Assembly (NCBI GenBank): GCA_903911925.1
Contig: CAIWFH010000081.1
Span: 1-64,000, forward strand
DNA length: 64,000 nt
Direction: 5' to 3'
Source: an uncultured Acidobacteriaceae bacterium
Lineage (GTDB): Bacteria; Acidobacteriota; Terriglobia; Terriglobales; Acidobacteriaceae
In this document: positions 17,625 to 28,724 of the stretch, in pieces
Position numbering within the stretch: position 1 is the first letter of the stretch
Layout: each line of letters begins with the position of its first letter
Position numbers and translations under genes: made by a program
Notes under the pieces: model-generated
Seen by the model: the letters and a program-made list of their open reading frames with translations, nothing else
Database searches by the model: none
What the model was told of the DNA's origin: nothing

Positions 17625-18302
17625 TCAGGGCCGGAGAACCGTGGCCAGCAAGGCTGCGAACCCGTTCCATGCGATCTGTACGCCAATGCAAAGAAGAATG
17701 AAAGCAACCACGCGCAGGATGCCGTGCGCAGTAGAAGGCGGAATGATCGTGGTGATCTTCGACGCATAGGCGTAACAGAAATAGACGAGCACACTAATGA
17801 CAACGACAGCAAGAAACACTCCGAGGTGGGCGAGAACATCTTTTGAAACGACCCGAGTGGAGATATGAGCAGTGAGTGTCAGCACCGCCACAAGCGTTCC
17901 GGGACCCGAGGTTACGGGAAAGGTAAACGGATAGAACGTTCCCTGTTCAAGATAACGCACCCGAGTTTCATCGCGCACCTCGCTCTCTTCTTCCTTGTTT
18001 TTGACGATCGCGCGCGCGTCCCTCTCGTTCAATACCGACCACCCCATCGCCGCTATCACAATTCCTCCGGATAGCTGGACGATCGGCAGAGAGATTCCGA
18101 AGAAGTCGAGAATGGCCGCGCCCAGTAGTTCGATTATGGTGAGGAAGATGATGTTATTGACAGCGATCTTGCGCGCCAGTGATCGGTAGACTGCCGGCGG
18201 CGCCTCGCCTGCGAGCCCCAGGAAGACCAGGGCAGACCCCAGAGGGTTGATCAGCGGAAGCAGCACGCTGAAGGCGATAAGAAACGAATTCCAAAGGAGC
18301 AA
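17625..18302 (-). CDS. MarC family integral membrane protein
   Basis: 225 aa inner-membrane protein with about six transmembrane segments. Family signatures include LLPLINPLGSA near the N-terminus, LSGGIVIAAMGW in the middle and PFTFPVTSGPGT (MarC/UPF0056). The start is a TTG at 18302 with a G-rich ribosome-binding site (GGGGGA) about 12 bases upstream; no in-frame ATG fits the family N-terminus. MarC was once linked to antibiotic resistance, but its transport function is not established. It ends 190 bp before the Old Yellow Enzyme start. Confidence 0.88.
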   Translation of the reverse strand: MLLWNSFLIAFSVLLPLINPLGSALVFLGLAGEAPPAVYRSLARKIAVNNIIFLTIIELLGAAILDFFGISLPIVQLSGGIVIAAMGWSVLNERDARAIVKNKEEESEVRDETRVRYLEQGTFYPFTFPVTSGPGTLVAVLTLTAHISTRVVSKDVLAHLGVFLAVVVISVLVYFCYAYASKITTIIPPSTAHGILRVVAFILLCIGVQIAWNGFAALLATVLRP

Positions 18303-18388
18303 GAGCAGTCCCCCAACTTCTGTTTCCTATCCATGGCAAACGGCGAAGGCTGATTTTGCCGAGTTTCGCCGTCGAAGAGTTGTCGGAC

Positions 18389-19978
18389 CTAGACGCCAAT
18401 TTCATGCAAGGCCAGAAAGGTTTCCAACAAGACGCGGGGATTGAATTGTCCCTTGTAAACAGTTGGCGCCTTGCGCTCCAGGCCGAGCAGCGAGTAGACG
18501 GCTGTCTGCGCAGAGCGGATGGAGTACTCGACCGTGAACACCACATCGTCCGGGAGTTCGCAATACTGCCCAACAAAGGCCAGATTCTTCGAGCCCTCGG
18601 GAATAACATGCGGGCGGTCGCCCTTGCTTCTTGGAAGAAACTGGCTGGTGATGAAGGGCATCACGGATGGGATGCAGGTGCAGGCGCCGAGGATTCTGTC
18701 GCCGTGCTCCTGAAGGCGCAAGTGGCCGATGATCTCCGTCATGATTTCTCGTCCCGTACATGCCGCCATGGGCTTCTTCACAAAATTGCCGGGCTCATCT
18801 ACAAACAGCCCATATCCCCAGAAGACTTCGACTCCGTCTGGTTGGCCAATGAAATGCGGCTGGTGGGGCAACACGATTGACGCAAGCCAACTTGACTCGG
18901 GGAAGGTGATGAGCCCGCCTTCTCCGGGGACGCTGCCCGTCAAATCCCGGATCAATTCAAAGAATGAGTGGTCGTGAAGTGTGGTGGTGAAGGACAACCA
19001 CTTGGATTGCTCTACGTGACCGGTGAAGTTCGACGGATGTCCAAACCCGGTTCGGCCGGACGCGATCTTCTCCCAAAGAGTCCATGCGCCGCCATCGGAT
19101 TTACCCAGCAGAGCGGCAGGTGAGTCCATCGAGCCGAGACTTGAACCTTCGGTCATGGATCCAAGAGTTACGATGACTCTGTCTTGCTCTTGAACGCCAA
19201 TCTCCCTGACGCAACCTTCCTGATCGACGACGATTCTCTTGACGGTGAAACCGTCTTTTGCCTGCGCGAATACGAGGTCAGTAACGGTTGTATTCAGCAT
19301 GAACTGCACGCCGCGCTCTTCAAGCCATTTGTGAAGCGGGCGCACCATCGAGTCATACTGGTTATAGACCGTCCTCATAATTCCGGTAAGGGTATTGAAG
19401 CCGGAAACCATATGAGTGAAGCGAACCAGATATCGCTTGAACTCAACTGCGCTATGCCAGGGTTGAAACGCGAAGGTGGTGCACCACATGTGCCAGAAGT
19501 CTGTCTCAAAGAATCCCGGATCTAACTGATCTGAGATCATGCTGCGCCCAAGAAGGAGTTCGGGTTCGATCGCCAGGCGCTCGATGTTGAGAATATCCTT
19601 CTCGCTCAAGCCGAAAGTGGGGGCATCTACCCTGTGGCCGTTCCGGAACAAGCGCGCTTTCGAGGCGGTTTTCATGGTCTCGTTCCAGTCAAAGATCTCC
19701 TGGGTTACGGTCCTCGTTTCATCGAGAGCCGGAATCGACGAGAATAGATCGTATGTGCACAGGTACTTGCTTTCAATCATGCGGCCGCCGCGCATCACGT
19801 ATCCGTCCGTTGCATTACCGGCCGCGTCAAGGCTGCCGCCAATCCTGGACGACTCCTCGAGGATCGTGATTGTGCGGCCCTGCACATCACCGTCGCGAAT
19901 GAGAAAAACCGCGGCGGTAAGAGAGGCAATGCCACCGCCAACCAAGTACGTTGCCGCGTTATCATCAGGTCGTTTCAC
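18389..19978 (-). CDS. Oleate hydratase (FAD-dependent fatty acid hydratase)
   Basis: 529 aa. The enzyme adds water to the cis-9 double bond of unsaturated fatty acids, giving 10-hydroxy acids (formerly myosin-cross-reactive antigen). The FAD Rossmann motif is VGGGIASLTAA at residues 13-23. The conserved RGGRMIES gives a Glu at 69 in the position of the catalytic Glu of characterised hydratases. It is slightly shorter than the roughly 560-590 aa of many Firmicute members. The start is a GTG at 19978 with no obvious ribosome-binding site, but it is the only one close to the Rossmann fold. Likely role: detoxifying free unsaturated fatty acids. Confidence 0.92.
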   Translation of the reverse strand: MKRPDDNAATYLVGGGIASLTAAVFLIRDGDVQGRTITILEESSRIGGSLDAAGNATDGYVMRGGRMIESKYLCTYDLFSSIPALDETRTVTQEIFDWNETMKTASKARLFRNGHRVDAPTFGLSEKDILNIERLAIEPELLLGRSMISDQLDPGFFETDFWHMWCTTFAFQPWHSAVEFKRYLVRFTHMVSGFNTLTGIMRTVYNQYDSMVRPLHKWLEERGVQFMLNTTVTDLVFAQAKDGFTVKRIVVDQEGCVREIGVQEQDRVIVTLGSMTEGSSLGSMDSPAALLGKSDGGAWTLWEKIASGRTGFGHPSNFTGHVEQSKWLSFTTTLHDHSFFELIRDLTGSVPGEGGLITFPESSWLASIVLPHQPHFIGQPDGVEVFWGYGLFVDEPGNFVKKPMAACTGREIMTEIIGHLRLQEHGDRILGACTCIPSVMPFITSQFLPRSKGDRPHVIPEGSKNLAFVGQYCELPDDVVFTVEYSIRSAQTAVYSLLGLERKAPTVYKGQFNPRVLLETFLALHEIGV

Positions 19979-20212
19979 AGGGATAATCTACTCTTTCTCG
20001 CTGCCCATTCAAATCTTGTTGCACCCGCGGCAGGGAATGCCACGAGCGCCCAAAGAGATTGTCAATTTGCAGTGAGGATATGGCTGTATCCAATTGAACA
20101 GATAGTCAGACATACCCGAGAGAAGAATGGTGCGTGTGCGCGATTATCAGATCAGGATTGCAGGCGGCCAACTGTTGTTTGCATCCAAACCGATATGCAG
20201 AGGTAATTGAAC

Positions 20213-21082
20213 ATGACCATCCATTCGAAGACCTACCAAGTATCCCCGGGGAAGAAGCTGAAGCTGGGAGAGTTGCCAACGGTTGGGCCGAAGCTGACGA
20301 AGTCAAAAAAGCAATATCAGAAGCTGCTTGAAGAGCATGTCAAGGATCTGAGCGCGTTGCAGCAACTTCACTACGCGTCAAACCGCCACGCGCTTCTGGT
20401 TATCTTCCAGGGCATGGACGCCGCCGGAAAGGACGGCGCCATAAGGCACGTCATGTCTGGGATCAACCCGCAGGGATGCGAGGTTTACAGCTTCAAACAA
20501 CCGAGCACCGAAGAACTGGAACACGATTTTCTCTGGCGCACTACCGGCTGCTTGCCGGAGCGCGGCCGGATCGGCATCTTTAATCGTTCGTATTACGAAG
20601 AGGTGCTGGTTGTTCGCGTCCATCCGGAACAGCTTCGCGAGGAAGGGCTCTCAAAGCAACTGCGGGATGACAAGTCGAAATGGGAGGACCGCTATCGGTC
20701 GATTGCAAATTTCGAGGAACATCTCGATAGAAACAGTACGCGCGTGGTCAAGATGTTCCTGCACATATCGAAGGATGAACAGCGGCGGCGCTTCCTTGCG
20801 CGCATTGACGACCCCGGGAAGAACTGGAAGTTGAGCCTTGCGGATATTCGCGAGAGAAAGTTCTGGAACGATTACGTGAGAGCGTACGAAGAATGCATAA
20901 GTGCGACCAGCACGCATCGCGCTCCCTGGTATGTTGTCCCGGCCGACGATAAGGACGATGCCCGCCTGATCGTCTCTCAGATCGTTCTTGATGCGCTAAG
21001 GGAACTAAAACCCTCCTATCCTGAAACAACGCGAAAGCATCGGGCAGAGTTGAAAGCGATCCGCAAAGTGCTCGCCAAGTGA
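20213..21082 (+). CDS. PPK2 family polyphosphate:nucleotide phosphotransferase
   Basis: 289 aa cytoplasmic kinase that phosphorylates nucleotides with polyphosphate. Walker A is GMDAAGKDG at residues 67-75; Walker B region is [13 protein letters not shown]. The lid module contains arginines, including [14 protein letters not shown]. One-domain length fits PPK2, probably class I or III; nucleotide preference (AMP or ADP) cannot be called securely. The ATG at 20213 is preceded by AGAGGT. It is convergent with the efflux operon. Confidence 0.92.
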   Translation: MTIHSKTYQVSPGKKLKLGELPTVGPKLTKSKKQYQKLLEEHVKDLSALQQLHYASNRHALLVIFQGMDAAGKDGAIRHVMSGINPQGCEVYSFKQPSTEELEHDFLWRTTGCLPERGRIGIFNRSYYEEVLVVRVHPEQLREEGLSKQLRDDKSKWEDRYRSIANFEEHLDRNSTRVVKMFLHISKDEQRRRFLARIDDPGKNWKLSLADIRERKFWNDYVRAYEECISATSTHRAPWYVVPADDKDDARLIVSQIVLDALRELKPSYPETTRKHRAELKAIRKVLAK

Positions 21083-21125
21083 ATTCGAAAGCGGTGAATT
21101 GAGGTGCAAGTCGTGTATTGCTGCC

Positions 21126-21332
21126 TCAGTTGGATTTACAGCCAGAGTCTTTCAACCCCATGGCGCGAAAGATGGACATGGCGGGGCACCAATTTGTGAA
21201 GGCCGACTGCAGTAAGTTTAGTCCAACGAATGCGGTGAGCCAGAGCCAGTTGGGTGAGAGGTAGTGGGCCAGAGCGAGGGATAGCAAGACCATTGCGCCT
21301 CCCATGAGGCGAACTGCTCGTTCAACTGTCAT
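21126..21332 (-). CDS. DUF2892 (YgaP-like) small membrane protein
   Basis: 68 aa with two hydrophobic helices (about 9-24 and 29-46) and the family-typical NWCPAMSIFRAMGL, matching the DUF2892/YgaP transmembrane family. The start overlaps the RND permease stop by four bases (ATGA), making it the fourth coupled gene of the efflux operon. Such domains often accompany rhodanese or stress genes; association with an RND pump suggests an accessory role, which is inference. Confidence 0.8.
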   Translation of the reverse strand: MTVERAVRLMGGAMVLLSLALAHYLSPNWLWLTAFVGLNLLQSAFTNWCPAMSIFRAMGLKDSGCKSN

Positions 21333-24300
21333 AGCGAATCTCCTTCTTCGGTTGCGGGTTGAGCATCAGCTCCAGGTTTGTGCCCGGAGTGAACCATGTA
21401 GTAAAGCACCGGAATAGTCGGCCACGAGAGGAACGTTGAGGCAACGGCTCCAGCAATAAGGGAGAGTGCAAGGCCTTGAAAGATTGGATCGGTAAGGATC
21501 ACGCTCGCACCGACAACGACGGCGGCCGCCGTCAGCAGCATGGGACGGAAGCGAGTGGCGCCTGCATCGATTACCGCTTCGGCCAACGGCATTCCCTGAC
21601 GTATGCGCAGTTCGATGAAGTCAACCATGATGATTGAGTTGCGCACGATGATTCCGGCTCCCGCAATAAAGCCAATCATCGAAGTCGCGGTGAAGAATGC
21701 GCCCAGCATCGCGTGCGCCGGCATAATGCCAACGAGCGTAAGTGGAATCGGCGCCATAATGATGAGCGGCACAATAAAGGACCGGAACCACCCGACCACT
21801 AGAACGTAGATGAGCACGAGCACGGCCGCGAAGGCGAGGCCCATGTCGCGGAAAACCTCGATGGTGATGTGCCATTCGCCGTCCCACTTCATCGAATAAT
21901 GGTCTGTCGACTTTGGCATCGCCGCGTTGTAGCGTGTCAGCCTATAGCCTGCAGGCAGAATGAGATGGTCGAGCAGCTTGTTCATGGCCATGATGGCGTA
22001 GACCGGACTCTCTTCGGCACCGGCCACGTCTCCCGTCACGTAGACGACGCGGTGGAGATTTTTGTGATAGATGCTGCGCTCGATGGTACTGTGTTCGACA
22101 ACAACCAATTCGCGCAGCGAGACCATTCCTCCATCAACGCCCGGCAGGCGGATATTCTGCAGTCCCTGCTCAGAGGAACGATCGGCACGATCAACTTCGA
22201 CCATTGCAGGCACAGGTTCGCGAGCGGTTTCATCGTGGAGCAGTCCTACCTGCATTCCGGAACTAGCAAGCGCGAGAGCATGGGTCACATCGGAGACCGC
22301 GATGCCGTGCTGCGCAGCCTTTACCTCATCCACACGTATCTTGAGCCTCGGTTGAGGGTCTTCGACGTACCAGTCGGTGTCTACAACTCCCGGAGTGTGC
22401 TGGAAGATCGATTTGATTTGCTGGGCAACTTGCGTTTGACCATCGAGATCAGGGCCGTAAACCTCGGCGACCAGAGTTTGGATCACCGGCGGCCCTGGCG
22501 GAACTTCGCTGACCTGGACGCGCGCGCCGTACTGGTTGCCAATCGCAATCAGCAAAGGCCGCAACCGCTTGGCGATGCCGTGGCTCTGCAGGCTGCGCCG
22601 GTCTGCCGGCAACAGGTTCACTTGAATGTCCGCTTGATTCGGTTGACGGCGCATGTAGTAGTGGCGCACCAAGCCGTTGAAGTTATAGGGGCCGGAAGTT
22701 CCGGTATACGACTGGTAATTGAGAACGTCAGGCTGCCGTGCCAGTTCAGCACCAAGCGCCTGCGCGACGCGTGCCGTTTGCTCCAGCGGCGTGCCGCCGG
22801 GCATGTTGATCACCACCTGCAACTCGCTCTTGTTGTCGAAGGGCAGCATCTTCACCCGCACCAGACCCATCGGGACAAGCGCGCACGATATCAGGAGCAA
22901 CGCCACCACTCCAATAAAGAACAGAGTGCGATTTCGACCGGACTCAATCAGTGGAGTCATAATGCGCCGATAGAGCCTGGTTCTCCAGTTCTCTGTCTCG
23001 GGCTCCGGTAATTTGGCTCCCTGAAGATGCTTGCCAAGGAGGCGAAGCGCAGCCCAGGGCGAAACCACAAACGCAACCAGGAGCGAGAACAGCATGGCCG
23101 CCGAAGCCCCGACTGGAATGGGACGCATATAGGGCCCCATCAGGCCGCGGACAAAGGCCATGGGCAGTACTGCTGCAATCACGGCAAAGGTGGCCAGGAT
23201 GGTCGGGTTTCCGACTTCGGCGACAGCCTCCACCGCGACAGCGCTCATCGAACGGCCGTGGTTTTCTGGAAGCCTGAAGTGGCGCACCATGTTTTCGACC
23301 ACCACGATTGCGTCATCCACAAGAATGCCGATGGAGAAGATCAAAGCGAAGAGCGTAACGCGGTTGATGGTGTAGCCCATCAGGTAGAACACAGACATGG
23401 TGAGCGCAAGCGTTACCGGAATCGCCAACAGCACGACGCCCGACTCGCGCCAGCCGAGGAAGAGCGCGACCAGAAAAGTAACGGAAAGTGTTGCCAGCAG
23501 CAGATGCTCCAGCAGTTCATCGGACTTGTTCTTGGCGGTCTCGCCATAATTCCGAGTGGTGGTCACGGTGACGTCGTTCGGAATTGAAACGCCCTGCATC
23601 TCATGCACGCGCTTCATGACGGCGTTGGAGATATCGGTCGCGTTGGTGCCCTTGCGCTTGGCCACAGTGATTGTCACGGCCGGGTACTGGCCTGCGCTCT
23701 TTCCGCCGGTGTTGGTGGTGCCAAACACGACGTAGTTTGCCGGGTCGGCCGCGCCGTCAACAATTTTCTCGGCCACGTCCCGCAGATAAACCGGATGTCC
23801 ACGAACAACGCCCACCACCACGGCTTCCAAATCTTCGCGCCGCGTAAACAGATTGCCGGAATCTATGCGGACCTCCTGGTTGTTCTCGGCAAAGGTACCT
23901 GCCTGCACGCTGGCATTTGCGGCTTGCAAGTGCCCGGCAATGGCCATTGGCGAAAGGCCGTAGGCATTGAGCTTTTCTGTGCTGAGCACGACTCGCATCG
24001 AGCGCGGCAGCCCGCCGATGACCGCCGTCTCCGAAACATCCGCAACCTGACCAATGCTGTGCTGTATCTCTGCCGCGATGGCGCGCAGTTGGTATCCGTT
24101 GTAGCGCTCGCCCCACAGCGTCAGCGCGAGGATCGGCACGTCGTCGATTGACCGCGCCTTGATCAGAGGCTGTGAAACTCCCGGCGGGATGCCGTCGAAA
24201 TTCGAATAGAGCTTGCTGTATACCTTGATCAGCGCGTCTTCCTGCTGCGTGCCTACGAGGAACCGCACAATCACCAGGCTCTGCCCGGGCGCGGAAGTTG

Positions 24301-24565
24301 AATAAACATACTCGACGCCCGAGATCTGATGGACAAGGTTCTCAATCGGCAGCGTAACCTGCTGCTCTACCTCGGACGGGGACGCGCCCGGCATGGCGGT
24401 GACAATGTCCAGCATGGGAACAAGAATCTGCGGTTCTTCCTCGCGAGGAATAATTACCACCGAAAAGATTCCCAGCGCCAGCGATGCCGCGATGAACAGC
24501 GGCGTCAACTTCGAGTTGAGAAAGCTCTGAGCCAGGCGGCCTGCAATTCCGAGTTCTTCCTTCAT
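21329..24565 (-). CDS. RND efflux permease (AcrB/AcrD/AcrF superfamily)
   Basis: 1078 aa proton-driven inner-membrane pump subunit with the usual twelve-helix, two-large-periplasmic-loop layout. Visible motifs: N-terminal helix after LAQSFLNSKL; periplasmic porter segments such as MPGASPSEVEQQVTLPIE; charged helix-4 region GILVDDAIVVVENMVRH carrying the proton-relay Asp pair; and the second-half counterpart IVRNSIIMVDF. Substrate class cannot be determined. It overlaps the adaptor stop by ATGA and the DUF2892 gene by ATGA, so the four genes are coupled. Confidence 0.95.
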   Translation of the reverse strand: MKEELGIAGRLAQSFLNSKLTPLFIAASLALGIFSVVIIPREEEPQILVPMLDIVTAMPGASPSEVEQQVTLPIENLVHQISGVEYVYSTSAPGQSLVIVRFLVGTQQEDALIKVYSKLYSNFDGIPPGVSQPLIKARSIDDVPILALTLWGERYNGYQLRAIAAEIQHSIGQVADVSETAVIGGLPRSMRVVLSTEKLNAYGLSPMAIAGHLQAANASVQAGTFAENNQEVRIDSGNLFTRREDLEAVVVGVVRGHPVYLRDVAEKIVDGAADPANYVVFGTTNTGGKSAGQYPAVTITVAKRKGTNATDISNAVMKRVHEMQGVSIPNDVTVTTTRNYGETAKNKSDELLEHLLLATLSVTFLVALFLGWRESGVVLLAIPVTLALTMSVFYLMGYTINRVTLFALIFSIGILVDDAIVVVENMVRHFRLPENHGRSMSAVAVEAVAEVGNPTILATFAVIAAVLPMAFVRGLMGPYMRPIPVGASAAMLFSLLVAFVVSPWAALRLLGKHLQGAKLPEPETENWRTRLYRRIMTPLIESGRNRTLFFIGVVALLLISCALVPMGLVRVKMLPFDNKSELQVVINMPGGTPLEQTARVAQALGAELARQPDVLNYQSYTGTSGPYNFNGLVRHYYMRRQPNQADIQVNLLPADRRSLQSHGIAKRLRPLLIAIGNQYGARVQVSEVPPGPPVIQTLVAEVYGPDLDGQTQVAQQIKSIFQHTPGVVDTDWYVEDPQPRLKIRVDEVKAAQHGIAVSDVTHALALASSGMQVGLLHDETAREPVPAMVEVDRADRSSEQGLQNIRLPGVDGGMVSLRELVVVEHSTIERSIYHKNLHRVVYVTGDVAGAEESPVYAIMAMNKLLDHLILPAGYRLTRYNAAMPKSTDHYSMKWDGEWHITIEVFRDMGLAFAAVLVLIYVLVVGWFRSFIVPLIIMAPIPLTLVGIMPAHAMLGAFFTATSMIGFIAGAGIIVRNSIIMVDFIELRIRQGMPLAEAVIDAGATRFRPMLLTAAAVVVGASVILTDPIFQGLALSLIAGAVASTFLSWPTIPVLYYMVHSGHKPGADAQPATEEGDSL

Positions 24566-25674
24566 GGCTGGACCTCAATGCGCTTGCCTGCGAGGTCACG
24601 GTCAGAGGGTGTATCAACCAGTTTTTCACCCGCGGATATACCGGACAGAACCTCGATGAGATCGCCTTGTGGAGCGCCCAGTGTGAGGTAGCGAAGTTGT
24701 GCAATGCTTTTGCCGTCGAGGACGTAAGCACAGGCCAGCGAACCGCGCATCACCACAGCGGTCCGCGGGATCAGGATCGCCTGCTTTACGCCGTTTGCAA
24801 AGTCAGCAGTTCCATACATGCCCGCGCGCAATTGGCTCGATGCGGGCAAGTCGATCTTGATAACGAAGCCATGACTGGAAGGATCGGCTGTGGGCACAAT
24901 CTCCTGAAGAGTCCCGGTCATGGCTGTCGAGCCTGCGCCATTGATGGCCACCTGGACCTTCATTCCCTTGTGAACGACGCCAATTGCCGACTCATCAACA
25001 GTTGCCTGAAGTTGCAAAGCCCCTGCCCGATCCACCTGCACGAGCGGTACGCCCGGCTCCGCCATCGTTCCCGGGTCTGCCATACGCGCCGTCACCACGC
25101 CTGCAAATGGCGCAACCAGCCGCGCATAGCCGAGCATGGTGCGAGCGCCATTTTCCTGCGCCCGCGCCGCGTCTGTCTGCGCGCGCACTGCTTCAAGATT
25201 CGCAGCCGCTGCTTCGGCCCGCCGCGAGACTTCATCCATCTCCTGCGGGCTGACGCTTTTCTCCGACTCCAACTGCTTGTACCGGCCCAGCGTGCTCGCC
25301 GCCAGGGCGGCATTAGTTTGCGCGGCTACCTGCACGCTCTGCGCTGCCTTCACCCCGGCCTGCGCCTGTTCCACCGAGGCCCGCATCGCAGCATCGTCCA
25401 GAACGGCAAGCGTCTGTCCTGCCCGCACGCTGTCGCCTTCGTGCACCAGGACCTGTTGGACGCGGCCCATCACCTGCGCCGAGACAATCGCGGTCTCTCG
25501 CGCATGAACGGTGCCCGTCGACCGCACGTTTAGAGGTACCTCTTGCTGCCGGCTCTCCACCACCCGAGCCTGCATGGTCTGGACTACCGTTTGTTGAGCA
25601 GTATCATCGCTCTTGCAGCCGGCCGTCATCATTGCGGAACTGAGAACCAGACAACCCAATAAGACAGTCTTCAT
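24562..25674 (-). CDS. RND periplasmic adaptor (membrane fusion protein), probable lipoprotein
   Basis: 370 aa. An N-terminal hydrophobic segment ends MMTAGC, a lipobox-like site (with Thr at -3, so not ideal). The lipoyl-hairpin-beta-barrel order of HlyD/AcrA-like adaptors follows: a biotinyl-lipoyl half (ARETAIVSAQVMGRVQQV), an Ala/Gln/Glu-rich coiled-coil hairpin at about 105-175, the second half (YARLVAPFAGVVTARM) and the barrel. It bridges the RND permease and TolC channel. Both ends overlap neighbours by ATGA. Confidence 0.93.
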   Translation of the reverse strand: MKTVLLGCLVLSSAMMTAGCKSDDTAQQTVVQTMQARVVESRQQEVPLNVRSTGTVHARETAIVSAQVMGRVQQVLVHEGDSVRAGQTLAVLDDAAMRASVEQAQAGVKAAQSVQVAAQTNAALAASTLGRYKQLESEKSVSPQEMDEVSRRAEAAAANLEAVRAQTDAARAQENGARTMLGYARLVAPFAGVVTARMADPGTMAEPGVPLVQVDRAGALQLQATVDESAIGVVHKGMKVQVAINGAGSTAMTGTLQEIVPTADPSSHGFVIKIDLPASSQLRAGMYGTADFANGVKQAILIPRTAVVMRGSLACAYVLDGKSIAQLRYLTLGAPQGDLIEVLSGISAGEKLVDTPSDRDLAGKRIEVQP

Positions 25675-27026
25675 TGCAATTCCTCCGCCGCATCGGGAGT
25701 CAGCGTCCCTGTCGCGTACAAAAGTTCGGTATAGGCCATGGCGTTTCCGTAAACGGCATGCCAGTAGTTGGATTGGCTCTGCCGCTCGGCATCTTCGGCT
25801 CGCAGCAAATCAGTGATGGTGGCGAGCCCAGCGGCATAGCGATTCTTCAGAATTCGCAGGCTCTCGGCCGATTGGTCCATTGCCGCCCGTGCCGTCTCCA
25901 GCGAGAGCGACGCCGTCTGCCGGTGAATGTGCGCCTGGCTCACTTCAAGCCGCAGATGCAGTCGCGAGGCAGCCACTTGCGCGTCTATCTTCTGCTTGGC
26001 CGCCGTCTCCCGCGCAACCTGGGAGCGCTTGCCAATGGGCAGAATGTCCACGCTGATCTGCACCCCGGCTACCCAGTTGTTGCCGCCTGCACCGCCTATC
26101 GAACCCCGGTCTTCTTCCCAGTTCCCGTAGGCGCTGACGCGGGGGCCAAACTCCGACTTCGCGGCTCCCAGCGCGGAAACCTGCGCTTGCTGTGCCTGTC
26201 CGAGCGCCGCGAGATCGGGCCTCGTCTTCGCCGCCGTCGCCATCTCCTGCTCCAGCGGAAGTTCCGGAAATGCGTGCGTCTCAATCGGTTTTAATTCAGT
26301 CGCCTTCAAATCCGTCGTGCCCATCGCCTCGCTCAGTTGCGCCCACGCGAGTTCCAGGTCGCCTTGTGCAGTAATCAGCTCCTGCTTGCGTGCCGCTGCG
26401 TTCACCAGGGCCGACATCCGATCCGACTCCACCGCAAGCCCAGCCTTCACATGGTCATCCACCGATGTCAGCAGCGCGGCGGCCGTTTCCTGTTCGTGCT
26501 GCGCAACAGCAATCTCCCGCTGCGCGTAAAGCACGGACTGGTACGCACCCACAACTCGAAACACAATCTGCTGATCGACTGCCTTGGCAGATGAGGCGGC
26601 GCTCGCTTTGAACAAATCTGCGCGCCTGATCTCCTTCTGCGTCTTGAACGAGTCGAATGCCATCCATGAGCCGGAGAGACGCGTTGAGAGATTGCCCATC
26701 GGCTGCGGATGGTTTAGTGCGTTCACTGCAAAGTCGGCCAAGGTGAACTGTCCCTGTCTAAGCTTTGAACCGAACACATACACTGGATCGTTTCCGCGCG
26801 AAATGTCTTCGGTAAAGCCCAGTTGTGGCAGCAATGCGGTACGGGCCAGGCTGGCGCCCGCTTTGGCGTCCTGGTTGCCTGCGCGCGCAATCGCAGCCTC
26901 GGGATTCTGTCCCAGGGCCCGATTGATGGCTCGCCGGAGCGTCAGCGGTTCTTGCGAAGAGGCAGCCAGTCCGCTCAAACACGACAGGAGAAAGAGAAAT
27001 AACGTCCGAAGAGGGCGAGAATTCAT
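25671..27026 (-). CDS. TolC-family outer-membrane efflux protein
   Basis: 451 aa outer-membrane channel. The ATG at 27026 puts a signal peptide (LRTLFLFLLSCLSGLAAS) at the N-terminus; an in-frame frame reaching 27305 would add 93 residues with no family similarity. The mature part begins LTLRRAINRALGQNPE and contains two halves of long helices typical of TolC. First gene of the tolC-adaptor-RND-DUF2892 operon, all four joined by 4-base overlaps. It is divergent from cydA, 302 bp away. Confidence 0.92.
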   Translation of the reverse strand: MNSRPLRTLFLFLLSCLSGLAASSQEPLTLRRAINRALGQNPEAAIARAGNQDAKAGASLARTALLPQLGFTEDISRGNDPVYVFGSKLRQGQFTLADFAVNALNHPQPMGNLSTRLSGSWMAFDSFKTQKEIRRADLFKASAASSAKAVDQQIVFRVVGAYQSVLYAQREIAVAQHEQETAAALLTSVDDHVKAGLAVESDRMSALVNAAARKQELITAQGDLELAWAQLSEAMGTTDLKATELKPIETHAFPELPLEQEMATAAKTRPDLAALGQAQQAQVSALGAAKSEFGPRVSAYGNWEEDRGSIGGAGGNNWVAGVQISVDILPIGKRSQVARETAAKQKIDAQVAASRLHLRLEVSQAHIHRQTASLSLETARAAMDQSAESLRILKNRYAAGLATITDLLRAEDAERQSQSNYWHAVYGNAMAYTELLYATGTLTPDAAEELQ

Positions 27027-27328
27027 AGGTGAGATTTCCTTGACTGATGCGTTCATACTGATAAAGCCACGCAAACAGGCATTCGTTACAAAAGACGCAA
27101 ATGTATTTTTAGAAAGGCCGCTCACGGTGTTTAGATAAAGTCTCCAATCCTCTTTACTTGGAGGAACTGAAGATGCAATGCTCTCGATTTTGCCATGATA
27201 TGCCGGGACGGGATCGACGGATATTCCCGATAGTTCAAACGCGATTCTCGTCACGCGACTTTCCAGCGACGTAAGATTGGTATTGACGACCTCACCGCGA
27301 GGCATCGGTACGCGACAGGAGAATCTCC
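27027..27328. other. Divergent intergenic region tolC/cydA
   Basis: About 300 bp with no convincing gene. It contains a 6-bp inverted repeat CTCCAA/TTGGAG with a 10-base loop at about 27143-27164 and must hold both promoters. The region reads as an N-terminal extension of the TolC frame, but that stretch does not look like protein. I recognise no specific regulator site. Confidence 0.5.
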
Positions 27329-28678
<1,350 letters not shown>

Positions 28679-28724
28679 CGATCACGGCTCTCCTTTGAAG
28701 GCCTGAAGAGAAAGGAAATTCTCC

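Noticed and set aside
26992..27305. N-terminal extension of the TolC-family protein to 27305
   Set aside because: The extra 93 residues precede a perfect signal peptide and show no family similarity; translation more likely starts at 27026.
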